A stretch of 6,702 bases of DNA from Candidatus Atribacteria bacterium UBA6251 (GTDB taxonomy: Bacteria > Atribacterota > Phoenicimicrobiia > Phoenicimicrobiales > Phoenicimicrobiaceae). Made by a program: the position numbers and the translations under genes. The DNA is taken from positions 1-6,702 of the forward strand of contig DJVR01000037.1 in assembly GCA_002441285.1 (NCBI GenBank), given 5' to 3'. Shown piece after piece: positions 1 through 6,113 of this stretch; position 1 is the stretch's first letter; each line of letters starts with the position of its first letter. The notes beneath the pieces are model-generated. The model saw nothing but the letters and a program-made list of their open reading frames with translations. It made no database searches and was not told where the DNA came from.

Positions 1-608
1 AATTCTTGAATTAATTCTTCAATCTTAGCGGTGGCAATAGGGTCTAAGGCGGAGCAGGGTTCATCGAAAAGGATTACTTCCGGTTGAACGGCCAAAGCTC
101 TGGCAATACATAGACGTTGCTGCTGACCGCCAGATAAATCCAAGGCGGAAGTATTTAAGCGATCTTTCACTTCTTCCCACAAAGCAGCATCTTGTAAGGC
201 AACTTCTACTCTTTCCCTTAATTCTTCTTTATTGACTGTTAAATTATTAATTTTTAGTCCATAGGCAATATTTTCAAAGATCGACTTTGGAAAGGGATTG
301 GGTCTTTGAAAGACCATCCCTATCTTTCTCCTGATCTCTACGACATCGATATCATCATCATAGATATTTTTCTGATCAAATAAGATATCTCCTTCTATCT
401 TTGTCCCTAAAATAATATCATTCATTCGGTTAAGCGTTCGAATAAAAGTGGTTTTACCACACCCCGAGGGACCTATAATAGCAGTTACGGCATTGCTTTT
501 CACAATAAGATTTATATTTTTTAGCACTTGATTTGCTTCATAATAAAAATTTAGATTTTTGACCTGCATCTTTATACTATTTTCTTTTTGTATGATTTTA
601 TCTACCAT
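1..608 (-). CDS. pstB: PstB, phosphate ABC transporter ATP-binding protein (3' end cut off by the window)
   Basis: This is the cytoplasmic ATPase that powers phosphate import through PstC-PstA. I translated 202 codons by hand from the ATG at 608-606, and the frame is open to the window edge. Visible motifs are Walker A GPSGCGKT (46-53), the Q-loop Q101 in MVFQRPNPFPKSI (typical of PstB), the signature LSGGQ (158-162), Walker B VILFDE (178-183) and the D-loop SALD (186-189). The PstB family is about 250 residues long, so roughly 50 C-terminal residues with the H-loop histidine lie outside. The start is supported by AAGGAGT at 620-614, five nt upstream and inside pstA. The start codon overlaps the end of pstA by 7 nt, which suggests translational coupling. 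An in-frame ATG at codon 14 is a less likely start. Family assignment is very secure. Confidence 0.96.
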   Translation of the reverse strand, partial: MVDKIIQKENSIKMQVKNLNFYYEANQVLKNINLIVKSNAVTAIIGPSGCGKTTFIRTLNRMNDIILGTKIEGDILFDQKNIYDDDIDVVEIRRKIGMVFQRPNPFPKSIFENIAYGLKINNLTVNKEELRERVEVALQDAALWEEVKDRLNTSALDLSGGQQQRLCIARALAVQPEVILFDEPCSALDPIATAKIEELIQE

Positions 609-1456
609 TTTTTACTCCTTCTAAATCGATTACGTAAAGTGAAGGCAATTAAATTTAACCCTAATACCAGAAGAATTAAAATCAAAGCTGTTCCATAGGC
701 AATAGGTACCTGGGATTCAGGGTGAGTACCTTCGGTCAGTAAGGCATAAATATGATAAGGCAGAGCTTGAACTTCACTGAAAACAGAGTTAGGAAGCCGC
801 ATAGTATAAAAGGTTGCTGCTGTAAAAAGAATAGGCGCGGTTTCCCCAGCTGCCCGTCCAATAGAAAGAATTGAACCGGTTAAAATTCCAGAAATTGAGT
901 TGGGCAAGACAATCTTCTGAATGGTTTGCCACTTGGTAGCTCCTAAAGCTAAAGATGCTTCCCGGAAAGATTGAGGAACTGTTGAGAGAGCTTCCTCGCT
1001 AGCTCGAATTATAGTAGGTAGGATTAATATACCTAAAGTTAAACTTCCCGAAAGTATAGAAACACCAAAATTTAGAAATTTTACAAATATTGCCAGTCCA
1101 AAAAGCCCAAAGACTACCGAGGGTACTCCGGCTAAATTATTAATACCTACCCGAATTATCCTTATCAATCTATTTTGGCCAGCATATTCAGTTAAATATA
1201 TGGCGGCAGAGGTTCCCAGAGGGAAAGCAAAACAGATTGCCCCAATAGTTAAATAAAGGGTGCCCAGGATGGCAGGAAAGATTCCGCCGGCAGTCATTCC
1301 TTTTTGGGGCATCTGGGTTAGAAATTGCCAGTTCATTACTTTTATCCCTCTAAAAATAATAAAATAAAACATTATAAAAACAGAAGATAAAATTATTGCT
1401 ACCATCGACATAAGGAATAAGTAGGCTAATTTTTCTTTGTACCTTCTTTTTTTCAT
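602..1456 (-). CDS. pstA: PstA, phosphate ABC transporter inner-membrane permease
   Basis: One of the two membrane subunits of the phosphate importer, pairing with PstC. It has 284 residues, the normal family length. About six hydrophobic segments can be seen, near residues 11-35, 62-88, 110-128, 133-150, 187-212 and 253-275. Between the fourth and fifth is the EAA loop that docks on the ATPase, EASLALGATKWQTIQKIVLP (166-185). RAAGETAPILFTAA (201-214) is characteristic of PstA. The basic N-terminus (MKKRRYKEK) fits a cytoplasmic start. The ATG overlaps the pstC stop as ATGA, with AGGAGA about 10 nt upstream, so translation is probably coupled to pstC. PstA rather than PstC is assigned from its position next to pstB and the AAGETAPI motif. 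No irregularity was seen. Confidence 0.95.
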   Translation of the reverse strand: MKKRRYKEKLAYLFLMSMVAIILSSVFIMFYFIIFRGIKVMNWQFLTQMPQKGMTAGGIFPAILGTLYLTIGAICFAFPLGTSAAIYLTEYAGQNRLIRIIRVGINNLAGVPSVVFGLFGLAIFVKFLNFGVSILSGSLTLGILILPTIIRASEEALSTVPQSFREASLALGATKWQTIQKIVLPNSISGILTGSILSIGRAAGETAPILFTAATFYTMRLPNSVFSEVQALPYHIYALLTEGTHPESQVPIAYGTALILILLVLGLNLIAFTLRNRFRRSKKW

Positions 1457-2337
1457 TGAGAAGTTCTCCTAAATTTGGTTAAAAAATAGTCAGCAGTTAA
1501 ATTAAGAGCCAAGCTTACCATAAAAAGAATACAAGCAAGGCTAAATAAAGCATGGTAATGAGTGCTTCCCACTACGGCTTCACCCATCTCTAAGGCAATA
1601 GTGGCAGTTATCGGTCGTGCTGGTTGTAAGAAAGAACGAGGGATAACTGCTGCTCCACCGGCTACCATCAATACCGTCATAGTTTCACCAATAGCTCTAC
1701 CCATGCCCAACAAAACTGCTGTACTAATTCCCGAAAAAGCAGCAGGTACTGTGACCTTGATTATGGTTTCCCATCTGGTTGCTCCTAAAGCACAAGATGC
1801 TTCCTTGTAGTCTTTGGAGACGGAAAAAAGTGCTTCCTCGGAAAGGCTGGTAATAGTAGGGATAGCCATAAGGGCAAGGAGTAGAGAAGCGGTAAGAGAG
1901 CAAAGACCTTCAGGTAGATTCAGAAATTTTTGCAGCCAGGGCCCTAAAACCACTATTCCTAAAAAGCCATAAATTACCGAGGGAATACTGGTTAACATTT
2001 CGATGGCTAATTTTAGAAAATTTCTTATTTTTGGAGTGGCTAATTCAGAGATATAAATAGACGCAGAAACTCCCAGAGGAACTGCTATAATCAACGCTCC
2101 TAAAGTAATCCATAAAGAACCGAGAATTAAAGGGAGTATTCCAAACTCAGGGGGGTCATAAGTAGGATACCAGGACTTCCCCCAGAGAAATTCTTTTAAG
2201 TTAATCTCTCGAAATAGGGGAAGCCCTTCCTTAAATAAGATTAAGGTTATTCCAGCCAAGAAGAATATAGAAGTAAGGGAAGAGAGTAGAAATATGTTTT
2301 TTATTATCTTTTCTTTTAAAAAAATTTTCCCTTTCAA
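1453..2337 (-). CDS. pstC: PstC, phosphate ABC transporter inner-membrane permease (TTG start)
   Basis: The other membrane subunit of the phosphate channel, 294 residues, about the usual length. After a short basic N-terminus there is a membrane segment near 14-35. A periplasmic stretch containing WYPTYDPPEFGILPLILGS (56-74) follows and is typical of PstC. Further membrane segments lie near 68-97, 111-132, 146-163, 200-227 and 262-282. The EAA loop is EASCALGATRWETIIKVTVP (179-198). RAIGETMTVLMVAGG (214-228) is the PstC counterpart of the PstA motif. The start codon is TTG at 2337-2335, chosen because a strong GAGGAGT lies 5 nt upstream (2349-2343). The only nearby ATG (2351-2349) is out of frame and runs into TGA after five codons. 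pstC follows pstS by 27 nt and overlaps pstA by 4 nt. Confidence 0.95.
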   Translation of the reverse strand: MKGKIFLKEKIIKNIFLLSSLTSIFFLAGITLILFKEGLPLFREINLKEFLWGKSWYPTYDPPEFGILPLILGSLWITLGALIIAVPLGVSASIYISELATPKIRNFLKLAIEMLTSIPSVIYGFLGIVVLGPWLQKFLNLPEGLCSLTASLLLALMAIPTITSLSEEALFSVSKDYKEASCALGATRWETIIKVTVPAAFSGISTAVLLGMGRAIGETMTVLMVAGGAAVIPRSFLQPARPITATIALEMGEAVVGSTHYHALFSLACILFMVSLALNLTADYFLTKFRRTSQ

Positions 2338-2342
2338 ATTAT

Positions 2343-2349
2343 ACTCCTC
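2343..2349 (-). promoter_or_regulatory. Ribosome binding site that fixes the pstC TTG start
   Basis: GAGGAGT ends 5 nt before the TTG at 2337. This near-perfect Shine-Dalgarno sequence at normal spacing is the reason for accepting a TTG initiator for pstC. The first conserved membrane segment would have no other well-placed start. Confidence 0.75.
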
Positions 2350-2364
2350 ATAATCTTTGATTAT
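2350..2364. repeat. Small perfect inverted repeat between pstS and pstC
   Basis: ATAATC (2350-2355) and GATTAT (2359-2364) are perfect complements around a 3-nt spacer, directly after the pstS stop codon (2365-2367) and just before the pstC ribosome binding site. The stem is short and AT-rich with no U-tract, so it is not a convincing terminator. Its position is where binding-protein operons often carry an mRNA-stabilising or attenuating stem that lets the binding protein be made in excess. That role is inferred from position only. Confidence 0.35.
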
Positions 2365-3189
2365 TTAAAAACTTAAAGGTACAAATCCTTGTTCTTCAAC
2401 TATTTTTTGTCCTTCATCAGAGCAAATAAACTCGAGAAAATCTTTGGCTACTCCCTGAGGTGCTCCATCAGTATACATATAAAGCGGACGAGAAATAGGA
2501 TATTTTCCACTGACTACAGTTTCCTGTTCCGGGATTACTCCGTTTACCTGTAAAGCCTTTACAGTATTACTAATATATCCTAATCCTACATAGCCGATAG
2601 CTCCTTTAGTGGTAGCTACAATTGTAGCTACGGTATTATTGGAGGCTTGAGCAAGAGCCTCAGGTTTAACTTTCTGGCCCCCTAGTACTATCTCACTAAA
2701 CGTTTCAAAGGTTCCACTTGCTGAATCTCTGGAGATTACCACAATCTTCAGGTCGTTTCCTCCTAATTCTTTCCAATTGGTTATTTCCCCGGTATAAATA
2801 TCCTTTATCTGTTCAATATTTAAACCTTGAACTGGATTAGAAGAATGGACTATAACTGCAATGCCATCCATAGCTACAATATGAGGAACAGGGCTGATTC
2901 CTTTTTTCTGACAGAGCAAGATTTCTTTTACCTTCATCGGCCGTGAAGCAGTAGCGATGTCACAAGTTCCTTCAATTAAAGCAGCAATACCAGTTCCTGA
3001 ACCTCCTCCCCGCACTGAGATGTTTGCTTGAGAGTTATTTTGCATAAAGACTTCAGCAGCTGCTTGGGCTATAGGCAGGACAGTAGTTGAGCCCTGGACA
3101 ACAAGCTGTCCTTCCCCCGCTTGTGAGATGGGAACTATTAGAGTTAAAACAAGACAGGTTAAAAGTAATATTCGAGTAATTCTTTTCAT
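2365..3189 (-). CDS. pstS: PstS, periplasmic phosphate-binding protein
   Basis: It captures phosphate outside the inner membrane and delivers it to PstC-PstA. It has 274 residues, matching the shorter PstS class. Residues 1-24 form a Sec signal peptide: basic MKR, a leucine-rich core, and SQA before GEG as a plausible signal peptidase I site. The mature protein starts with the family motif VVQGSTTVLPI (30-40). Phosphate-site segments are GGSGTG (62-67), the ASRPMK region (81-86), MDGIAV (107-112) and SRDSASGTFE (153-162). A KGAIGYVGLGYI stretch (195-206) also fits the family. Cys12 lies in LLLTC, a poor lipobox because Thr precedes Cys, so lipidation is unlikely. The start is supported by AGGAGGT (3204-3198) 8 nt before the ATG. 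The gene has its own upstream region with Pho boxes and is first in the pstSCAB run. Confidence 0.96.
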   Translation of the reverse strand: MKRITRILLLTCLVLTLIVPISQAGEGQLVVQGSTTVLPIAQAAAEVFMQNNSQANISVRGGGSGTGIAALIEGTCDIATASRPMKVKEILLCQKKGISPVPHIVAMDGIAVIVHSSNPVQGLNIEQIKDIYTGEITNWKELGGNDLKIVVISRDSASGTFETFSEIVLGGQKVKPEALAQASNNTVATIVATTKGAIGYVGLGYISNTVKALQVNGVIPEQETVVSGKYPISRPLYMYTDGAPQGVAKDFLEFICSDEGQKIVEEQGFVPLSF

Positions 3190-3229
3190 TAAATCATACC
3201 TCCTAAAATATTTTTTTGATTCTGGAATT

Positions 3230-3235
3230 ATTTTA
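3230..3235 (-). promoter_or_regulatory. Candidate -10 element of the pstS promoter
   Basis: TAAAAT (5 of 6 matches to TATAAT) begins 6 nt after the proximal Pho box. PhoB-activated promoters lack a good -35, the Pho box occupies that place, and the -10 follows closely. This layout fits, and transcription would start near 3224 with a leader of about 35 nt. The flanking sequence is AT-rich, so the exact hexamer is uncertain. Confidence 0.45.
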
Positions 3236-3241
3236 AATTTC

Positions 3242-3263
3242 TAATGTTACATTTTGATTACAG
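3242..3263 (-). promoter_or_regulatory. Proximal Pho box upstream of pstS
   Basis: Two tandem 11-nt units, CTGTAATCAAA (3263-3253) and ATGTAACATTA (3252-3242), share TGTAA in the same register. They closely match the known PhoB operator, direct repeats of CTGTCAT separated by an AT-rich stretch. The box lies about 50 nt upstream of the pstS ATG, just before a candidate -10. The matching regulator is encoded next door, so autologous control by PhoB~P is the obvious reading. Binding itself is inferred. Confidence 0.7.
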
Positions 3264-3319
3264 ATTAATTAAGATTTGGTTAATTTTATAATTTGTAGGT
3301 TTTGGAGGTAGATAGAGGT

Positions 3320-3341
3320 AATTTGTAGAGTTTTGTAACAG
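3320..3341 (-). promoter_or_regulatory. Distal Pho-box-like repeat upstream of pstS
   Basis: CTGTTACAAAA (3341-3331) is followed at once by CTCTACAAATT (3330-3320). This is again two 11-nt units, weaker in the second half. A further CTACAAATTA copy at 3298-3289 lies exactly 30 nt from the same 10-mer at 3328-3319. Multiple Pho boxes are common at strongly induced pst promoters. The AT-rich context lowers certainty. Confidence 0.45.
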
Positions 3342-3386
3342 GTTTTTTAATTCACTCTGAAGAAACCAAACAAAAAGAGGGTTAGT

Positions 3387-5159
3387 TTAAAATCGAGAAT
3401 TTTTGGGAAGAGTAAAGAAAAATTTCGAGCCCTTTCCTGGTTTGCTTTCAACTCCTATTGTCCCTTGGTGAGCTTGAACAATATGTTTTACGATGGCAAG
3501 TCCTAAGCCGGTACCTCCTAATTTTCGGGAACGGTTCTTGTCTGCTCGATAAAAACGTTCGAAGATTCTGGGTAGATGCTCAGCTGATATACCTATGCCA
3601 TTATCAGCGACTTCAATATAAATGTTTTCTGCTTTTTCTAAGGCGGAGATAGAGATTTCTCCTCTATCAGGAGTATATTTTATAGCATTATCTAAAAGAT
3701 TTCTGAAAACTACTTCAATCTGTTCCGAATCTGCTTGTATTAAGGGGAGTTGAGGGGAAATATTAATTTTAATTTTGTGCCCCTTTTGCTCTATCTTTTT
3801 TTTGAACTCCGAGATGGCCTTATCGATTAAATCTCTTAAGTTTATTGATTGCAAATTCATGGCTATTTCTTGGGATTCTATTTTTGAAAGTTGCAGCAGT
3901 TCTTCAATTAAGTTATTCAATCTGTTACTCTGTTTTTCGATTATCTCCAAAAAATAATGAGTCTTTTCCGGGTCATTTATCGCCCCTTCTTTTAAGGTTT
4001 CTACAAATCCCTGGATAGAGGTAAGGGGAGTACGCAGCTCATGGGAAACATTGGCTACAAATTCCGACCGCATTTTCTCCAATTTTTTGATTTCAGTTAT
4101 ATCATTTAAGACTACTGCCGCCCCCCAGACCTTATTCTTTTCTGTTAGAGGGTTAGCTGAGGCATGGAATATTTTTTCTTGAGGAGAAAATAGGGTTATT
4201 TCCCGAGTCAGGGTTTGCCCTTTTTGTAGAGTTTCTTTTAAAAGTTCGTTTAATTGGTTATTTCTTATTATCTCCCAGTGGAATTTTCCTAAAACCCTAT
4301 CAGAAGAGCAATCAATCATATTTTCCAAGGCATGATTAAAAAGTATAATCCTGCCTTCTTTATCTATAGCTACTATCCCTTCAATAACACTGGAGAGTAC
4401 TACCTCCATTTTATCTTTATCTTCACTGATAATCCTTATTTTATTCTCTAATTCCTCTGACATTAGATTTAAACTATCGGCAAGCTGACCTATCTCATCC
4501 TGGCTGAGAATCTTAAGTTTTTTACTAAAATCACCCTTAGAAATCTTTTGTGAAACTTTGGTCATTTCTTGTAAAGGTCTGGTAATGGTCAGAGAGATTA
4601 TTAAGCTAATTATAGAAGCGATAGCCAAAGCAATTGCGGTGGCTAAAATAATTATTTTATGAAGATTACTAATATTTTCGTTCACTTCTGTTAGAGGAAG
4701 GGAGAGTCGAGCTATACCAAGAGTCTGATTATTTTTAACAATAGGTATAGCAATATACAACATATCTATCTCTAAAGTAGAGCTATAGCGGATACTGTTT
4801 CCAATTTTACCTTGCAGGGCCTCTTTAATCTCTGGCCTATCGGCATGGTTTTCCATTAAAGCGGGATCTTTCTCTGAATCGCCTAAAACTGTACCATTTA
4901 TATCGATTATAGTAATTCTTGTTTCTAACTCTTTGCCCAAATCTTTAGTTTTTAATTTAATCTGAGATAGATTATTTGTAGATAGGTCATCCCCAAGGAT
5001 GTTTGCAATTAAAGTAGCATTGGATTTGAGATTAGAGGAGAGATGGTTAATATAGAAATTACGTAAAGAGATAATTGCCAATATCCCCGTAAAGGTTATA
5101 CAAATAATGATTATAATTATATAAGTAAAAAATAATTTCCAACTGATTTTTTTTATCAT
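3387..5159 (-). CDS. phoR: PhoR-type membrane sensor histidine kinase
   Basis: This kinase phosphorylates the adjacent regulator in phosphate starvation and removes the phosphate in plenty. It has 590 residues, the length of the multi-domain PhoR class. Domain order: a membrane segment (about 9-31), an extracytoplasmic PAS-like sensor (about 35-165) with the typical stretch IDINGTVLGDSEKDPALMEN (85-104) followed by HADRPEI, a second membrane segment (about 168-190), HAMP (about 190-242), a cytoplasmic PAS (about 250-355), HisKA with H373 in VSHELRTPL (371-379), and the ATPase domain. The ATPase shows the N-box NLLDNAIKYTP (487-497), DNGIGI (519-524), FERFYR (533-538) and GGTGLGLAI (548-556). 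All catalytic boxes look intact. The ATG overlaps the regulator's stop as ATGA, with AGAGGAAG close upstream. No terminator was seen after it, so read-through into pstS is possible. Confidence 0.94.
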   Translation of the reverse strand: MIKKISWKLFFTYIIIIIICITFTGILAIISLRNFYINHLSSNLKSNATLIANILGDDLSTNNLSQIKLKTKDLGKELETRITIIDINGTVLGDSEKDPALMENHADRPEIKEALQGKIGNSIRYSSTLEIDMLYIAIPIVKNNQTLGIARLSLPLTEVNENISNLHKIIILATAIALAIASIISLIISLTITRPLQEMTKVSQKISKGDFSKKLKILSQDEIGQLADSLNLMSEELENKIRIISEDKDKMEVVLSSVIEGIVAIDKEGRIILFNHALENMIDCSSDRVLGKFHWEIIRNNQLNELLKETLQKGQTLTREITLFSPQEKIFHASANPLTEKNKVWGAAVVLNDITEIKKLEKMRSEFVANVSHELRTPLTSIQGFVETLKEGAINDPEKTHYFLEIIEKQSNRLNNLIEELLQLSKIESQEIAMNLQSINLRDLIDKAISEFKKKIEQKGHKIKINISPQLPLIQADSEQIEVVFRNLLDNAIKYTPDRGEISISALEKAENIYIEVADNGIGISAEHLPRIFERFYRADKNRSRKLGGTGLGLAIVKHIVQAHQGTIGVESKPGKGSKFFFTLPKNSRF

Positions 5160-5857
5160 ACTTCCTCTTTAAATCTGTAGCCTACTCCTCTAATGGTAAT
5201 TATATAATCACTGGCAGTCAGTAATTTCTGACGCAGTCTTCTAATATGGACATCTACTGCTCTATCTACTATAAAACTATCTTCTGCCCAGACTTGATTA
5301 AGCAGTTGCCCACGGGTAAAGACTTTTCCGGGATGGGAAGCTAAAAATTTTAATAATTTAAATTCGGTAGAGGTTAGATTTATGGGTTGGTCTTTTATAG
5401 TAACTTGATGTTTGATTGAATTAATAACTAAATCATTAAACTTGATAATTTCTTTTTCTTTAAAGGAAAGGGGAATATTATTTTTTGTCCTACGAAGTAC
5501 AGCTTTTACTCGGGCTAATAATTCTCTTAACTTGAAGGGTTTGGTGATATAATCATCAGCCCCTAATTCTAAGCCCAATACTATATCAGTTTCTTCTCCT
5601 TTGGCAGTAAGCATAACGATGGGGATGTGAGAGGTTTGTGGATTATTTTTTAAGAATTTACAAACATCTAAGCCGTCTATTTCGGGAAGCATTAAATCGA
5701 GGAGAATTAAATCCGGAAGTTCATTTTTAACATTTTCTAAGCACTGTTCTCCGCTGAGGGCAGCACTTATCTTATATCCTTCTTTTTCCAAATTATATTG
5801 AAGAAGCTCAACTATATCTTTTTCATCATCTACCACTAATATATTTTCTTTACTCAT
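5156..5857 (-). CDS. phoB: PhoB/PhoP-type phosphate response regulator (OmpR family)
   Basis: A DNA-binding regulator of the phosphate-starvation regulon, 233 residues, normal for the OmpR/PhoB family. The receiver domain (about 4-120) has the acidic pair D10-D11, phospho-acceptor D54 in LILLDLMLPEIDG (50-62), T84 in VMLTAK (81-86) and K106 in ITKPFK (104-109). A linker leads to the winged-helix effector domain (about 130-230), with LTSTEFKLLKFLASHPGKVF (161-180), the recognition-helix region VDRAVDVHIRRLRQKL (197-212) and the final hairpin IRGVGYRF (222-229). The start is supported by GAGG (5869-5866) 8 nt upstream of the ATG. Pairing with PhoR and position beside pstSCAB give the phosphate assignment. 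Sequence alone cannot separate the names PhoB and PhoP. Confidence 0.93.
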   Translation of the reverse strand: MSKENILVVDDEKDIVELLQYNLEKEGYKISAALSGEQCLENVKNELPDLILLDLMLPEIDGLDVCKFLKNNPQTSHIPIVMLTAKGEETDIVLGLELGADDYITKPFKLRELLARVKAVLRRTKNNIPLSFKEKEIIKFNDLVINSIKHQVTIKDQPINLTSTEFKLLKFLASHPGKVFTRGQLLNQVWAEDSFIVDRAVDVHIRRLRQKLLTASDYIITIRGVGYRFKEEV

Positions 5858-5888
5858 AAAAATTTCCTCAAGATTCTAAATTACTTTA

Positions 5889-5917
5889 ATTATAACCTAA
5901 TCTCCTCTATATTTAAA
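5889..5917 (-). promoter_or_regulatory. Promoter P1 of phoB-phoR
   Basis: A perfect TATAAT (5894-5889) is preceded at 17 nt by TTTAAA (5917-5912), which matches 4 of 6 positions of TTGACA. The predicted start site is about 25 nt before the phoB ATG. This is the best-placed basal promoter for the two-component genes. Confidence 0.6.
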
Positions 5918-5944
5918 GATAGAAAATTATCTTGTCTGTGTCAA
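5916..5944 (-). promoter_or_regulatory. Promoter P2 of phoB-phoR, overlapping P1
   Basis: A perfect TTGACA (5944-5939) and TATCTT (5921-5916, 4 of 6 matches) are separated by 17 nt. The -10 of P2 overlaps the -35 of P1 by two bases, so polymerase could not occupy both at once. Neither carries a clear Pho box. Confidence 0.45.
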
Positions 5945-5990
5945 CTCTTTGGGGGTAGTTTTCTTTGGTGAAAAAAATTCTTCTGGCTTT

Positions 5991-6005
5991 GGGTAGACCT
6001 ACCCC
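5991..6005 (-). other. Inverted repeat in the phoB upstream region, possible leader hairpin
   Basis: GGGTAGGTCTACCC (6004-5991) is a perfect 14-nt inverted repeat. It is preceded by one more G at 6005, and a second CTACCCC lies downstream at 5958-5952. It is GC-rich in an otherwise AT-rich stretch. A T7 run lies about 15 nt after it, too far away for a normal terminator. A leader role is inferred. Confidence 0.35.
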
Positions 6006-6012
6006 TTGTTAT

Positions 6013-6055
6013 ATTATAGCTTATTATTTAGATAAATAAGCATAATTATCCTTAT
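6013..6055 (-). promoter_or_regulatory. Speculative upstream promoter with operator-like dyad
   Basis: A perfect TATAAT (6018-6013) is followed by GC-rich sequence. No good -35 hexamer is present. Instead a 20-bp dyad, ATAAG-C-ATAATTAT-C-CTTAT (6036-6055 on the plus strand), covers and extends upstream of the -35 position. It is symmetrical except for one C/C pair. GCTTATT (6019-6025) and AATAAGC (6035-6041) also pair. This could be a binding site for a dimeric regulator, but AT-rich DNA yields such matches by chance. Confidence 0.25.
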
Positions 6056-6113
6056 GTTATTTAGGTTACAATAATACATTGGTCATCTACTTTCTTAAAT
6101 ATTTTTTAACTGA

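Noticed and set aside
1562..1810. Plus-strand open frame of 82 codons opposite pstC
   Set aside because: It lies wholly inside pstC on the other strand, has no recognisable motif and no good ribosome site. It is a shadow of the real gene.
3458..3957. Two plus-strand open frames of 64 and 60 codons opposite phoR
   Set aside because: Both are antiparallel to conserved kinase motifs (ATPase and HisKA regions) and show cysteine-rich, motif-free translations. They are shadows.
5973..6005. Rho-independent terminator from the hairpin at 5991-6005 and the downstream T7 run
   Set aside because: The T-run starts about 15 nt after the stem instead of directly at its base, so the normal geometry is not met.
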